Source: Clostridia bacterium
GTDB taxonomy: Bacteria > Bacillota_A > Clostridia > Oscillospirales > CAG-272
Assembly: GCA_017445115.1 (NCBI GenBank)
Contig: JAFSUU010000122.1
Span: 1-64,000, forward strand
DNA length: 64,000 nucleotides
Direction of reading: 5' to 3'
The notes under the pieces were generated by a model. That model made no database searches. It saw nothing but the letters and a program-made list of their open reading frames with translations, and had not been told where the DNA came from. The position numbers were made by a program, and so were the translations under genes. Positions 35,139 to 43,947 of this stretch are shown piece by piece. The stretch's first letter is position 1. Each line of letters opens with the position of its first letter.

Positions 35139-35318
35139 GCTTAACTTAATGAATTGACGCTTTGCTTTATGAATCCGTTTCGCCATGAATTGACGGCAAG
35201 CCGTCATGATATTTTGAGCCGGCGTTATGCATATAGGGCAGTACGAGGGAAAAACCGCTATATATTGTCAACGGGTTTTTGACCGGCTCCCTATAAATAT
35301 ATTTATTATAAAAAAGTA
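35139..35318. other. Non-coding region with degenerate hairpin repeats upstream of the rpmG promoter
   Basis: Contains ATGAATTGACG-type linkers (about 35151 and 35185) with small palindromes such as GACGGC-aa-GCCGTC, a worn version of the hairpin arrays. Then come three interleaved inverted repeats: GAGCCGG (35216-35222) with CCGGCTC (35283-35289), TATAGGG (35232-35238) with CCCTATA (35289-35295), and an AAAAACC/GGTTTTT pair between them. No open frame is credible here. Confidence 0.6.
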
Positions 35319-35347
35319 TTGACAAGCCGTATTTTTTATGTTATACT
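35319..35347 (+). promoter_or_regulatory. Promoter of the rpmG-secE-nusG-rplKA operon
   Basis: TTGACA (35319-35324), 17-nt spacer, TATACT (35342-35347). The leader of ~110 nt has hairpins GCGCG...CGCGC, CCCTC-att-GAGGG and CAGGGT-agaa-AACCCTG, plus a repeated AATTTCACAGG just before the ribosome site. It may be a regulatory leader, but no known class was recognised. Confidence 0.85.
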
Positions 35348-35464
35348 GTCATCACCTCGTTTGGAGGGTTCTTTTTTTGCGCGCCGTAATCGCGCAGCGC
35401 CCTCATTGAGGGAGGTACAATTTCACAGGGTAGAAAACCCTGAATTTCACAGGAGGTGCCGAAT

Positions 35465-35614
35465 ATGAGAGTAAAGGTCACTCTCGCGTGCAGCGAGTGC
35501 AAGCAGAGAAATTACGACACGAAGAAAAACAAGAAAAACGATCCCGACAGACTTGAGATGAACAAGTACTGCCGCTTCTGCCGTAAGCACACCCTGCACA
35601 GAGAAACAAAGTGA
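35465..35614 (+). CDS. rpmG: 50S ribosomal protein L33
   Basis: 49 residues, [19 protein letters not shown] at the start and [14 protein letters not shown] at the end. Both CxxC pairs are present (CSEC and CRFC), so this is the zinc-binding form of L33 and not the zinc-free paralogue. ATG follows AGGAGG. First gene of the operon, 15 nt before secE. Confidence 0.96.
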   Translation: MRVKVTLACSECKQRNYDTKKNKKNDPDRLEMNKYCRFCRKHTLHRETK

Positions 35615-35629
35615 GAAAGGAGAAAAGAA

Positions 35630-35896
35630 ATGGCTGATAAAGAAGTAAAAGAAGTCAAGGAAGTTGCCAAAAAGGAAGCTCCCAAGAAGGTTAAGAGGCC
35701 CTCTGTTTTCTCCAGATTTGCTGCATGGCTCAGAAGCTGCAAATCCGAAATGAAAAAGGTCGTGTGGGCAAGCTGGTCGTCTGTCAGAAGCAACACGATC
35801 GTAGTCCTCGTATGCATAGTCGTCGTCAGCGCCGTCATCGGTCTTGTCGACTATCTGTTCTCGCAGGGCTTCACGATCCTCGGAAAACTGATTTGA
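35630..35896 (+). CDS. secE: Protein translocase subunit SecE
   Basis: 88 residues with a charged Lys/Glu-rich N-terminal tail, then FAAWLRSCKSEMKKVVWASWSSV (the conserved amphipathic SecE helix) and one membrane helix TIVVLVCIVVVSAVIGLVDYLF. Single-span SecE is normal for Bacillota. Partner of SecY/SecG in the plasma membrane. Confidence 0.96.
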   Translation: MADKEVKEVKEVAKKEAPKKVKRPSVFSRFAAWLRSCKSEMKKVVWASWSSVRSNTIVVLVCIVVVSAVIGLVDYLFSQGFTILGKLI

Positions 35897-35912
35897 TCGG
35901 CGGATCGTCAAC

Positions 35913-36464
35913 ATGAGCGATATCAATGAAATGAATCTCGGTCCGAGATGGTACGTCGTTCACACGTACTCCGGATATGAGAACAAAGTAAAAACAAATC
36001 TCGAAAAGATCATCGAAAACCGTCATCTCGAACATCTTATCTATAACGTCGTTATCCCGACCGAAACGATAGTCGAGAAAAAGGGAGACGAGGAAAAGAT
36101 CATCGAAAGCAAGCTTTTCCCCGCTTACGTTCTCGTAAAGATGACGATGACCGATGAGAGCTGGCACGTCGTCAGAAATATCACCGGCGTGACGGGCTTC
36201 GTCGGTCCCGGAAGCCGTCCCGTTCCCCTCACGGAAGAGGAGGTCGCCGCTCTTATTACGGAAGAGCACGTCACAGAGGTCGCCGCACTCAAAGTCGGAG
36301 ACCGCGTCGCCATTATCGGCGGAATGTTTGCCGCGTTCAATTACGTCGGCGAGCTCTCCGAGATTTCCGAAAACGGCGAGGACGCAACCGTCATGGTCTC
36401 AACGCCCGGACGCGTTATGCCCGTCAAGCTTAACGTCAAGGACATCAAAAAAGTCGAAGAGTGA
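35913..36464 (+). CDS. nusG: Transcription termination/antitermination protein NusG
   Basis: 183 residues. The NGN domain begins RWYVVHTYSGYENKVKTNLEK and has FPAYVLVKMTMTDESWHVVRN. The C-terminal KOW domain has VGDRVAIIGGMFAAFNYVGELSEI. Modulates pausing and couples polymerase to Rho and the ribosome. 16 nt after secE. Confidence 0.97.
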   Translation: MSDINEMNLGPRWYVVHTYSGYENKVKTNLEKIIENRHLEHLIYNVVIPTETIVEKKGDEEKIIESKLFPAYVLVKMTMTDESWHVVRNITGVTGFVGPGSRPVPLTEEEVAALITEEHVTEVAALKVGDRVAIIGGMFAAFNYVGELSEISENGEDATVMVSTPGRVMPVKLNVKDIKKVEE

Positions 36465-36559
36465 TCCTTCGGGGGTAAGGCTCCCCTCAAAAGCCGTCGT
36501 GGGAGGAAGAAAATTTTTGAATCTTCCGTCATAAACCACACATGGAGGTATTTTTTACT

Positions 36560-36985
36560 ATGGCAAAGAAAATCATAGGCTACATTAAACTGCAGCTCCC
36601 TGCAGGTAAAGCTACTCCTCAGCCGCCTGTAGGTCCGGCTCTCGGTCAGTACGGTCTTGCAATCCCGAACTTCACAAAAGAGTTCAACGAGAGAACAAAG
36701 AACGATATCGGCCTTATCATCCCGGTAGTTATCACGGTCTATGCTGACCGTTCGTTCTCCTTCATCACGAAGACCCCGCCCGCAGCCGTTCTCATCAAGA
36801 AGGCTTGCGGAATCGAGACCGCATCCGCTACTCCGAACAAAGTCAAAGTTGCTACCATCACGAAAGAGCAGATCAAGACGATCGCCGAGACGAAGATGAA
36901 GGACCTCAACGCAGGTTCTCTCGAAGCAGCTATGAGCATGATCGCCGGCACGGCGCGCTCCATGGGCGTGACCGTTGCGGACTAA
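36560..36985 (+). CDS. rplK: 50S ribosomal protein L11
   Basis: 141 residues, exactly the normal length: [26 protein letters not shown] at the start and a C-terminal RNA-binding domain ending [11 protein letters not shown]. The ATG at 36560 follows GGAGGT by 10 nt; an in-frame ATG at 36542 is part of the ribosome-site region. The 95-nt gap after nusG can form a GGAAG...CTTCC hairpin. Confidence 0.97.
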   Translation: MAKKIIGYIKLQLPAGKATPQPPVGPALGQYGLAIPNFTKEFNERTKNDIGLIIPVVITVYADRSFSFITKTPPAAVLIKKACGIETASATPNKVKVATITKEQIKTIAETKMKDLNAGSLEAAMSMIAGTARSMGVTVAD

Positions 36986-36997
36986 GGAGGCAGCGCA

Positions 36998-37690
36998 ATG
37001 TTTAAGGGCAAGAAATATAAGGACAGCGTAAAGCTGATCGAAAAATCCAAACTCTACGATCCCGAAGAGGCGATCGGACTCGTATGCCAGACTTCCAAGG
37101 CGAAGTTTGACGAGACGATAGAGATCCACATCCGTCTCGGCGTTGACTCCCGTCACGCAGACCAGCAGGTCCGTGGTGCGGTCGTTCTCCCGAACGGTAC
37201 CGGTAAAACTGTTCGTACCCTCGTTTTTGCGAAGGGCGACAAAGCTGACGCGGCTCGCGAAGCGGGCGCTGATTACGTCGGCGACGTAGATTACGTTGAA
37301 AAGATCCAGAAAGAAAACTGGTTCGAGTTCGACGTTGTCATCGCATCCCCCGATATGATGGGCGTTATCGGCCGTCTCGGTAAGATCCTCGGTCCTAAAG
37401 GACTTATGCCTAACCCGAAGGCCGGCACGGTCACTCCCGATGTTGCCCGCGCGGTCGTTGAGGCTAAAGCAGGTAAGATCGAGTACCGTCTCGACAAGAC
37501 GAACATCATTCACTGCCCGATAGGCAAGGCTTCCTTCGGTCCCGAAAAGCTGATGGAAAACTTCAATACTCTCGTCGGCGCTGTCATTAAGGCAAAACCG
37601 GCGGCTGCAAAGGGTCAGTATATCAAGAGCTGCGTCGTGGCTTCCACGATGGGCCCCGGCATCAGAGTAAACGGTGCGAAACTCGGCTGA
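36998..37690 (+). CDS. rplA: 50S ribosomal protein L1
   Basis: 230 residues, normal length, with [24 protein letters not shown] and [22 protein letters not shown]. Primary rRNA binder and often autoregulator of rplKA. It is followed by a strong terminator at 37704-37729 rather than by rplJ and rplL, which usually come next. Confidence 0.97.
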   Translation: MFKGKKYKDSVKLIEKSKLYDPEEAIGLVCQTSKAKFDETIEIHIRLGVDSRHADQQVRGAVVLPNGTGKTVRTLVFAKGDKADAAREAGADYVGDVDYVEKIQKENWFEFDVVIASPDMMGVIGRLGKILGPKGLMPNPKAGTVTPDVARAVVEAKAGKIEYRLDKTNIIHCPIGKASFGPEKLMENFNTLVGAVIKAKPAAAKGQYIKSCVVASTMGPGIRVNGAKLG

Positions 37691-37703
37691 AGCTGAATGT
37701 GAA

Positions 37704-37735
37704 GGGAGACTGTGTCATCACGGTCTCCCTATATT
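37704..37735 (+). terminator. Terminator of the rpmG-rplA operon
   Basis: GGGAGACTGTG-tcat-CACGGTCTCCC (11-bp stem, one G-T pair) followed by TATATTTTTAT. Confidence 0.9.
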
Positions 37736-37759
37736 TTTATCGGAAGGCAGAACGGCTTT

Positions 37760-39076
37760 ATGATAATGCACGGCGACGTATTGACGCTTGAGATCACAGA
37801 AACGAATATGCTCGGAAACGGCGTCGCGAAAGTTGACGGCGCGGTAGTTTTTTGCCGCGGCGCGATAGAGGGCGACGTTGTGACGGCGCTCGTCACCGAC
37901 GTAAAGAAGAATTTCGCCGAGGCAAGACGTCTTGAAGTCATCGTCCCGTCACCCTACAGACGCGAGGCGCGCTGTCCGTATGCTGCCGTGTGCGGAGGCT
38001 GTGAGTTCGACGGCGTCGACCCCGAATATGAGAAATCGGTCAAGGCTAAGGGCATTTCCGCGTCGTTCAGAAGAGAGGGCATCAGAATAGATCCGCCCGA
38101 GGTCGTCTCCTGCGGCACGGAGGGCTACAGAAACAAAGCGGTTTTCCATTTTGACGAAACGGGAAAGTGCGGTTTTTTTGCCGCGGAAACTCACGAGTTC
38201 GTGAAAATCGAAAAATGCTTTTTGTGCGACGACAAAATCAATGAAATAAAAAACACGGTCGAAGAGATTTTATCGGGCGAAAAAGAGCTCTCTCCGTCCG
38301 ATCTTACGTATCTATATATAAGATATATGAAGGAAACCGACGAAGCGTCGGTCGCGATAGGCTATACCGGGGACGCCAATCTTGCGGATTTTGCAAAAAA
38401 GCTCGCCAGAAAACTGCCGTACGTTAAGTGCGTCGTCCGCGGTGAAAAAAGCTCTCCCGAGGCGAAGGACGAACGTTTCGAGCTCCTCTTCGGAAAAGAA
38501 GAGATTTCCGCGCGCGCAGCATCACTTGACTTTTCCGTGTCGCCGGCGTCGTTCTTTCAGGTTAACGTTGACGGCGCATGCGAGATCGCAAAAGCCGTCG
38601 TCCGTTTTGCAGGTCTTATGGACGGCGAGCGCGCCGCCGACATTTACTGCGGCGCGGGACTTTTCGGTTTGACTCTCGCCAAAAACGCCCCCGGCGCCGA
38701 GGTCTACGGAATTGAGCTTAACGCCGACGCGGTGCGCCACGCGAACGAAAACGCGAAGAGAAACGGTATCAAAAACGCATTCTTCATGCAGGGCGACAGC
38801 TCCGAGCTCGCGTCAAAGGCGGGCATAGACTCGCTTGACGCCGCAGTCGTCGACCCTCCGCGCACCGGACTGTCAAAAAAGACCGTCTGTGAGCTTCTTG
38901 AACTCTCTCCGAAGCGCATAGTTTACGTGTCGTGCAATCCGTCCACTCTCGCGAGAGACGTAAAACTTCTGTCCGAAAAATACGCACTTTGCGACGCAGT
39001 CGGTATAGATCTTTTCGGCAGGACGAAACACTGCGAAGTCGTCGCGATGTTATCGCGGCACTTCGCGTCGAGATAA
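37760..39076 (+). CDS. rlmD: 23S rRNA (uracil-C5)-methyltransferase, RlmD/TrmA family
   Basis: 438 residues. An N-terminal TRAM domain is followed by the four-cysteine iron-sulfur motif (CPYAAVCGGCEF plus a later Cys). The SAM domain contains FFQVN, AADIYCGAGLFGLTLAK, DPPRTGLSKK and VYVSCNPSTLARD, the last two with the catalytic Cys region. The substrate is most likely 23S rRNA U1939, but other RlmC/RlmD/TrmA targets are possible. Start taken at ATG 37760; ATG 37766 is equally possible. The stop codon lies at the base of the first hairpin of array 4. Confidence 0.9.
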   Translation: MIMHGDVLTLEITETNMLGNGVAKVDGAVVFCRGAIEGDVVTALVTDVKKNFAEARRLEVIVPSPYRREARCPYAAVCGGCEFDGVDPEYEKSVKAKGISASFRREGIRIDPPEVVSCGTEGYRNKAVFHFDETGKCGFFAAETHEFVKIEKCFLCDDKINEIKNTVEEILSGEKELSPSDLTYLYIRYMKETDEASVAIGYTGDANLADFAKKLARKLPYVKCVVRGEKSSPEAKDERFELLFGKEEISARAASLDFSVSPASFFQVNVDGACEIAKAVVRFAGLMDGERAADIYCGAGLFGLTLAKNAPGAEVYGIELNADAVRHANENAKRNGIKNAFFMQGDSSELASKAGIDSLDAAVVDPPRTGLSKKTVCELLELSPKRIVYVSCNPSTLARDVKLLSEKYALCDAVGIDLFGRTKHCEVVAMLSRHFASR

Positions 39077-39150
39077 ATCCGCGCTGCGGATTTTCGATAT
39101 ACGCTTCGCGTTCGATATACCCCTTCGGGGTTCGATATATCGCTTCGCGA
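39075..39150. repeat. Hairpin array 4, linker TTCGATATA
   Basis: A first palindrome AAATCCGC-gct-GCGGATTT (39075-39093) is followed by three exact copies of TTCGATATA (39093-39101, 39111-39119, 39131-39139). Each copy is followed by a palindrome with a TTC loop: CGC-ttc-GCG, CCCC-ttc-GGGG, TCGC-ttc-GCGA. This is the cleanest of the arrays and lies in a 99-nt gap between two co-directional genes. Confidence 0.92.
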
Positions 39151-39175
39151 TAAGAAACGGAGTGAGGCCATAACT

Positions 39176-39877
39176 ATGGCGGAAAAGAAAAACGAACCGC
39201 GCGGAACGACGGTATATGAGAGACTTGCCGCATGCGGCGATGAAAAATACAGAGGGTTTCAAAGCAAGCTCGTTCCGAATATCCCGAATGAGACGATGAT
39301 CGGCGTCAGAACGCCCGATATGCGAAGGATCGCGAAGGAGATAAAAGGTACAAAAGAGGCGGAAGAATTTCTTTCGGTGCTTCCGCACAAATACTACGAA
39401 GAGAACCTCGTACACTTCTTCCTTATCGCGATGATAAAGGACTTTGACGAATGCGTGAAGGCGGTTGAGACTTTTCTGCCGTACGTCGACTGCTGGCCGG
39501 TGTGCGACCAGTCAAGCCCGAAGGTCTTTGCGAAAAATCACGAGAAACTTCTTCCGCTCATCAGAAAATGGATCGGATCGGATCATGTGTATACCGCCAG
39601 ATTCGGGATCAGGATGCTGATGAACGAATTTCTCGGAGAAGATTTCAAACCTGAGTATCTCGAATGGGTCGCGTCGGTAAAAGGTGACGATTATTATATA
39701 AAAATGATGGTCGCGTGGTACTTTGCGACCGCGCTGGCAAAGAGATACGACGAGAGCGTTTTGTATATCGATGAGCGGCGGCTTGAACCATGGACGCACG
39801 GCAAGGCGATACAGAAGGCGATCGAGAGCTTCCGGGTAACCGACGAACATAAGGAATATCTGAAGACACTTAGATAA
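39176..39877 (+). CDS. DNA alkylation repair protein, AlkD-like
   Basis: 233 residues, all helical, with HEAT-like repeats as in AlkD, a glycosylase for bulky alkylated bases. Typical stretches are GVRTPDMRRIAKEI, DFDECVKAVETFLPYVDCWPVCDQ (the conserved W-D pair), and WYFATALAKRYDESVLYI. ATG comes 6 nt after GGAGTG-like sequence in the array tail. Activity is inferred from family only. Confidence 0.88.
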   Translation: MAEKKNEPRGTTVYERLAACGDEKYRGFQSKLVPNIPNETMIGVRTPDMRRIAKEIKGTKEAEEFLSVLPHKYYEENLVHFFLIAMIKDFDECVKAVETFLPYVDCWPVCDQSSPKVFAKNHEKLLPLIRKWIGSDHVYTARFGIRMLMNEFLGEDFKPEYLEWVASVKGDDYYIKMMVAWYFATALAKRYDESVLYIDERRLEPWTHGKAIQKAIESFRVTDEHKEYLKTLR

Positions 39878-39914
39878 TCGTTACAAAAACTTTGAAACAA
39901 AATAAAGAAGAAAA

Positions 39915-40364
39915 ATGACAGACAACTATACTTTTATAACTCTTCGGGACCGTCCCGAGCTAAAAAAATCCGCCGCGGAATGGTTCTGCTCGAAGTGGGG
40001 AGTCCCGGCGGAAGAATACCTTAAATGCATTACGCCGTACCTTGAGGGCGAGACCGAGTACGGCTGGTATCTCTGCCTTTCGGACGAGAAGATCGTCGGC
40101 GGGCTCGGCGTGATAGAAAACGATTTTCATGACAGGACCGACCTGTCTCCAAACGTTTGCGCGGTGTTTACCGAAGAGGAGCACCGGGGACGCGGGATCG
40201 CGGGGAGACTGCTGGGTAACGCCGTGGAAGACCTGCGGTCGCACGGAATATCTCCCGTTTATCTCGCGACGGACCACGTCGGTTTTTACGAGCGCTACGG
40301 GTGGGAGTACGTCTGCCCGGTCGGGTGCTGCGACGGCGAGTCGAGGATGTATATTCATAAGTGA
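39915..40364 (+). CDS. GNAT family N-acetyltransferase
   Basis: 149 residues with the acetyl-CoA loop EEEHRGRGIAGRLL and a C-terminal VYLATDHVGFYERYGWEYV, where FYERYGW is the typical beta-bulge/alpha-4 region. Acceptor unknown. Ribosome site is weak (AAGAAGAAA). It lies between the AlkD-like gene and the pyrophosphatase on the same strand. Confidence 0.88.
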   Translation: MTDNYTFITLRDRPELKKSAAEWFCSKWGVPAEEYLKCITPYLEGETEYGWYLCLSDEKIVGGLGVIENDFHDRTDLSPNVCAVFTEEEHRGRGIAGRLLGNAVEDLRSHGISPVYLATDHVGFYERYGWEYVCPVGCCDGESRMYIHK

Positions 40365-40423
40365 TCCTGCGGTAGAATTGACAATATTGACTTTGAACGG
40401 AAACTCCGTGAAAGGAGCGAACA

Positions 40424-42088
40424 ATGGAAGAATATAAGAAAGATGAAATACTGATAACCGGGCATCTGAATCCCGACACGGACTCGATCTGCGCCGCGAT
40501 AGCATACGCCGATCTGAAAAGCAAGTCCGCGGAGGGGAATTTCGTCGCCTGCAGGGCGGGGAAAGTATCCGCGGAGACGAAGTGGGTGCTCCGCCGTTTC
40601 GGGCTTGACTCGCCGCGTCTTCTGACCGATGTCTCTCCTCAGCTCGGCGACGCCGAGATAAGGAGAGTGCGCGGTATAAAGCGCGAGCTTTCGGTGCGCG
40701 GAGCCTGGAACATCATGCACAACAACGATATCTCAACGCTTCCGATAATCGACGACGAGAGAAGACTTATCGGACTTATCTCGCTGAGAGACCTTGCGAT
40801 GGCGTTCATGGACAGCTTCAGCAGTCACGCGCTGATCGTATCCGACACGAGCTACGCGAGCATCGCCGAAACTCTTAAGGGAGAGGTGATCCTCGGCGAT
40901 CCTTCGGGAGTTATGAAGGGCGGCAGGATCCACGTTGCGGCGGGCGACACCGAAATGATAAAAGAGATGATAAAGCCCGGCGATCTCGTTATCACGTCGA
41001 ACCGCGAGGAGGCTCAGATGGCGGCGGTCGAGCTCGGCGCGCAGTGCGTCGTCGTCACGACGTTCGCCGACGTCAGCGAAGAGGTGAGAAACGCCGCCGA
41101 GAGAAAAGGATGCGTTCTTATCTCGACGTCGTACGATACGTATAAAACGGCATATTACATCAATCAGAGCGTGCCGATCGGGCACTATATGACGAACGAC
41201 GAGTTCACGAGCTTCACGCTTCAGACTCCCGTCGAGGAAGTCCTCAGCGTGATGAGCCGCACGAGACACGCGTATTTTCCGGTGCTCGACGAGAACGGGC
41301 GTTATTACGGCCTCGTTTCAAAGCGAAACATGCTCGGAAGACGCAGAAAACGCCTGATACTCGTCGACCACAACGAGCGTTCGCAGTGCGTTCCCGGCTG
41401 GGAGGAAGCGGATATCCAGGAGATAATCGACCACCACAGAGTCGGCGGGCTCCAGACGATAAGTCCGATATTCTTCAGAAATCAGCCGCTCGGGAGCACC
41501 TGCACAATAATCGCCGAAATGTACGGTGAGGCGGGGATCGAGATACCGAAAAATATCGCCGGGGCTATGCTTTGCGCGATACTGTCGGACACGCTTATGT
41601 TCCGCTCGCCGACCTGCACCGAAACCGACCGTGCTCGTGCGAATATGCTCGCCGCGATCGCCGGCGTGGATATTGACGAGACGGCGAAGTCGATGTTTGA
41701 AGCGGGCGAGGATCTTGAGGGAAAGACCGCGGAGGAACTGCTCCACCAGGACTACAAGATATTCTCGGCGTACGATACGCGCATCGGCGTCAGCCAGTCG
41801 ATGTTCTTCAGTCCGCACGCGATAGAGAAGGCAACGGCGATCGTCAAGGATTCTCTCGCCGCGGCAAAGAGCGCGGACGACATCCGCTATTACTACTATC
41901 TTCTGACCGATATCAACGATCAGAACTGCGTCGTGCTCTGCGCCGACAAAGCCGCCGAAGATCTGCTTCGCGAGTCGTTCGGACTGCCGGATGAAGCTCC
42001 TCTCGTTCTGAAAGGCGTCGTATCGCGCAAAAAGCAGTTCATCCCCGCGGTGATCGAAGCGCTCCGCCGACGCGCGGAAGAAGACTGA
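40424..42088 (+). CDS. ppaC: Manganese-dependent inorganic pyrophosphatase with CBS and DRTGG domains
   Basis: 554 residues, twice the size of the plain enzyme. The DHH domain starts GHLNPDTDSICAAIAYADLKS. A regulatory insert follows: CBS motif 1 (NNDISTLPIID), a DRTGG-type domain (about residues 125-245, ending GCVLISTSYDTYKTAYYI), and CBS motif 2 (RTRHAYFPVLDENG). The DHH part resumes with LVDHNERSQ, IIDHHRVGG and ILSDTLMFRSP, and DHHA2 follows. Known for the type: adenine nucleotides bound to the CBS pair control hydrolysis of PPi. Confidence 0.93.
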   Translation: MEEYKKDEILITGHLNPDTDSICAAIAYADLKSKSAEGNFVACRAGKVSAETKWVLRRFGLDSPRLLTDVSPQLGDAEIRRVRGIKRELSVRGAWNIMHNNDISTLPIIDDERRLIGLISLRDLAMAFMDSFSSHALIVSDTSYASIAETLKGEVILGDPSGVMKGGRIHVAAGDTEMIKEMIKPGDLVITSNREEAQMAAVELGAQCVVVTTFADVSEEVRNAAERKGCVLISTSYDTYKTAYYINQSVPIGHYMTNDEFTSFTLQTPVEEVLSVMSRTRHAYFPVLDENGRYYGLVSKRNMLGRRRKRLILVDHNERSQCVPGWEEADIQEIIDHHRVGGLQTISPIFFRNQPLGSTCTIIAEMYGEAGIEIPKNIAGAMLCAILSDTLMFRSPTCTETDRARANMLAAIAGVDIDETAKSMFEAGEDLEGKTAEELLHQDYKIFSAYDTRIGVSQSMFFSPHAIEKATAIVKDSLAAAKSADDIRYYYYLLTDINDQNCVVLCADKAAEDLLRESFGLPDEAPLVLKGVVSRKKQFIPAVIEALRRRAEED

Positions 42089-42110
42089 TAAAACTCTGGA
42101 GGTGATATAA

Positions 42111-43298
42111 ATGTTCGGAAAAGATAAGAAAGAAAAAATAGATAAGATCGAATCGTTTGAAAAGGTCACGCTGAAGATATCCGGTATGAGACATACCGAA
42201 GAATACGAGGCGGTGACGCTGAAAGACATCGCCGAGCTTTCGAGTTACGAGACGCGTTATTCAAATGGCAGCGAAGAGAGGGTGCTTAGAAAAAGAGCGA
42301 ATCTCGCTCCGGATGTTTTCGTCTCGCTGATGAACGAGTGCGGCTTCGCGTCGTGGAACGATTTTTCCGGAGTCAATTCAAAAGTACTCGACGGCTATAT
42401 GTTTACGCTCACGGCAACGGTCAACGGCGGAAAGCGTATTTATGCTCACGGCTCGAACAAGAGCCCGCGCGGCTATCACGATTTTGTAAACGGTATGGAT
42501 AAGCTGCTTGACGAATACAGAGCGGAAGAGTACGACGAACCATATCAGGACGTGAACGCCAAGGTCATCGACCGCTGGATCGAAGAAGGCTGGGAGTGGG
42601 GACAGCCGATCAGCCATGAGGAATTCCAAAAGGCGGCTCGCGGCGTCTGGGGCGTTAAGCTGACGCCGACAAAGTACGTTCCGCACGGCTGGTTCGGAGA
42701 TCTGTCGGGTAAAACGCTCCTCGGACTCGCATCCGGCGGCGGTCAGCAGATCCCCGTGTTCGCGGCGCTCGGCGCAAACTGCACCGTGCTCGACTATTCC
42801 GAACGTCAGATACAGAGCGAGATCGACGTCGCGAAGAGAGAGGGATATGAGGTCGAGACGATAAGAGCCGATATGACGAAACCTCTTCCGTTCGACGACG
42901 GGACGTTCGACATCATCTTTCACCCGGTCTCGAACATCTATATCAAGGAGGTAGAACCTGTCTGGCGCGAGTGCTACCGCGTTCTGAAGCCGGGCGGCGT
43001 CCTGATCGCGGGACTTGACAACGGTATCAACTTCTTGTTCGACGGTGAAGACGAAAGATACGTCGTGAACTCGCTTCCGTTCGATCCGATCCTAAACTCG
43101 GAACATATGAGACAGCTCAAAGAATCAGACTGCGGCATTCAGTTCTCCCATACGCTCGAGGAGCAGATAGGAGGTCAGCTAAAGGCGGGCTTCCGGCTGA
43201 CCGATCTCTACGAGGACACGAACGGAGAGGGAAGGCTCCGCGATATGAACATACCGTCGTTCATCGCAACGAGAGCGGTCAAGGAGGAAGCGCGGTGA
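42111..43298 (+). CDS. SAM-dependent methyltransferase with an extra N-terminal domain
   Basis: 395 residues. The C-terminal ~265 form a class I methyltransferase (AKVIDRWIEEGWEWGQPIS; LLGLASGGGQQIPVFAALGA as the SAM loop; VLDYSERQI; FDIIFHPVSNIYI; ECYRVLKPGGVLIAG). The first ~125 residues are a separate beta-rich domain with ETRYSNGSEER and FTLTATVNGGKRIYAHGSN, not usual for this methyltransferase group and not recognised. A ribosome site GGAGGTGAT precedes the ATG, and there is no frameshift at the junction, so the fusion is real in this assembly. Overlaps the next gene by 4 nt. Confidence 0.85.
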   Translation: MFGKDKKEKIDKIESFEKVTLKISGMRHTEEYEAVTLKDIAELSSYETRYSNGSEERVLRKRANLAPDVFVSLMNECGFASWNDFSGVNSKVLDGYMFTLTATVNGGKRIYAHGSNKSPRGYHDFVNGMDKLLDEYRAEEYDEPYQDVNAKVIDRWIEEGWEWGQPISHEEFQKAARGVWGVKLTPTKYVPHGWFGDLSGKTLLGLASGGGQQIPVFAALGANCTVLDYSERQIQSEIDVAKREGYEVETIRADMTKPLPFDDGTFDIIFHPVSNIYIKEVEPVWRECYRVLKPGGVLIAGLDNGINFLFDGEDERYVVNSLPFDPILNSEHMRQLKESDCGIQFSHTLEEQIGGQLKAGFRLTDLYEDTNGEGRLRDMNIPSFIATRAVKEEAR

Positions 43299-43765
43299 AG
43301 ATCAGAAGGGCAGAGACGGCGGATGTTCCGAGAGTCATGGTTCTTCTTTCGGAAGTGCTTGAGATCCACGCGGCGATCCGTCCCGATATTTTCGTCCCCG
43401 GAACGACGAAATATACGGAGGAAGAACTCGCCGAAAAGTTCAAAAACGATGAAACGCCGGTCTACGTCGCCGATATTGACGGCGTCGTCGCAGGATACGT
43501 GTTCTGCGTCGTGAGGGAGAGAAAAAGCACCGGATATATGACGCGATCGAAAAGTCTTTATATCGACGATCTTTGCGTTGACGGCGGATGCCGCGGAAAA
43601 GGGATAGGAAAAGCTTTATTCGATTTCGCGGTCGGTGAAGCGAAAAGGCTCGGATGCGGCAGCGTCACTCTCGCGGTATGGGAAGGAAACGACGGAGCTT
43701 ATTCGTTTTATAAAAAGATGGGCATGAAGCCCAAAGAGACCATAATGGAGTATATTCCGGAATAA
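43295..43765 (+). CDS. GNAT family N-acetyltransferase
   Basis: 156 residues, GTG start coupled to the methyltransferase stop. The acetyl-CoA loop is DGGCRGKGIGKALFDFA, followed by VTLAVWEGNDGAYSFYKKMGMKPKE. It resembles Ard1/YhbS-like enzymes. Substrate unknown, though coupling to a methyltransferase suggests shared use. Confidence 0.9.
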   Translation: MKIRRAETADVPRVMVLLSEVLEIHAAIRPDIFVPGTTKYTEEELAEKFKNDETPVYVADIDGVVAGYVFCVVRERKSTGYMTRSKSLYIDDLCVDGGCRGKGIGKALFDFAVGEAKRLGCGSVTLAVWEGNDGAYSFYKKMGMKPKETIMEYIPE

Positions 43766-43912
43766 GTGCTTATGAACAAGCGGAGAGACGGTGAAAAACA
43801 TTTCTCCGCTTTTTTGTTTTCCTTCACTTCGGAGATCCCGCCTTATAAAAGTTAATGAACTGTTAAGCAACCGTTATTATATTTAGATATTTGGTTAAAA
43901 TTTTTTCTTGCA

Positions 43913-43941
43913 TTGACAAATTTTATAATATGTAATATAAT
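43913..43941 (+). promoter_or_regulatory. Sigma-A promoter of the riboswitch-dgc unit
   Basis: TTGACA (43913-43918), 17-nt spacer, TATAAT (43936-43941): perfect consensus just before the c-di-GMP aptamer. Confidence 0.9.
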
Positions 43942-43947
43942 AGAATA

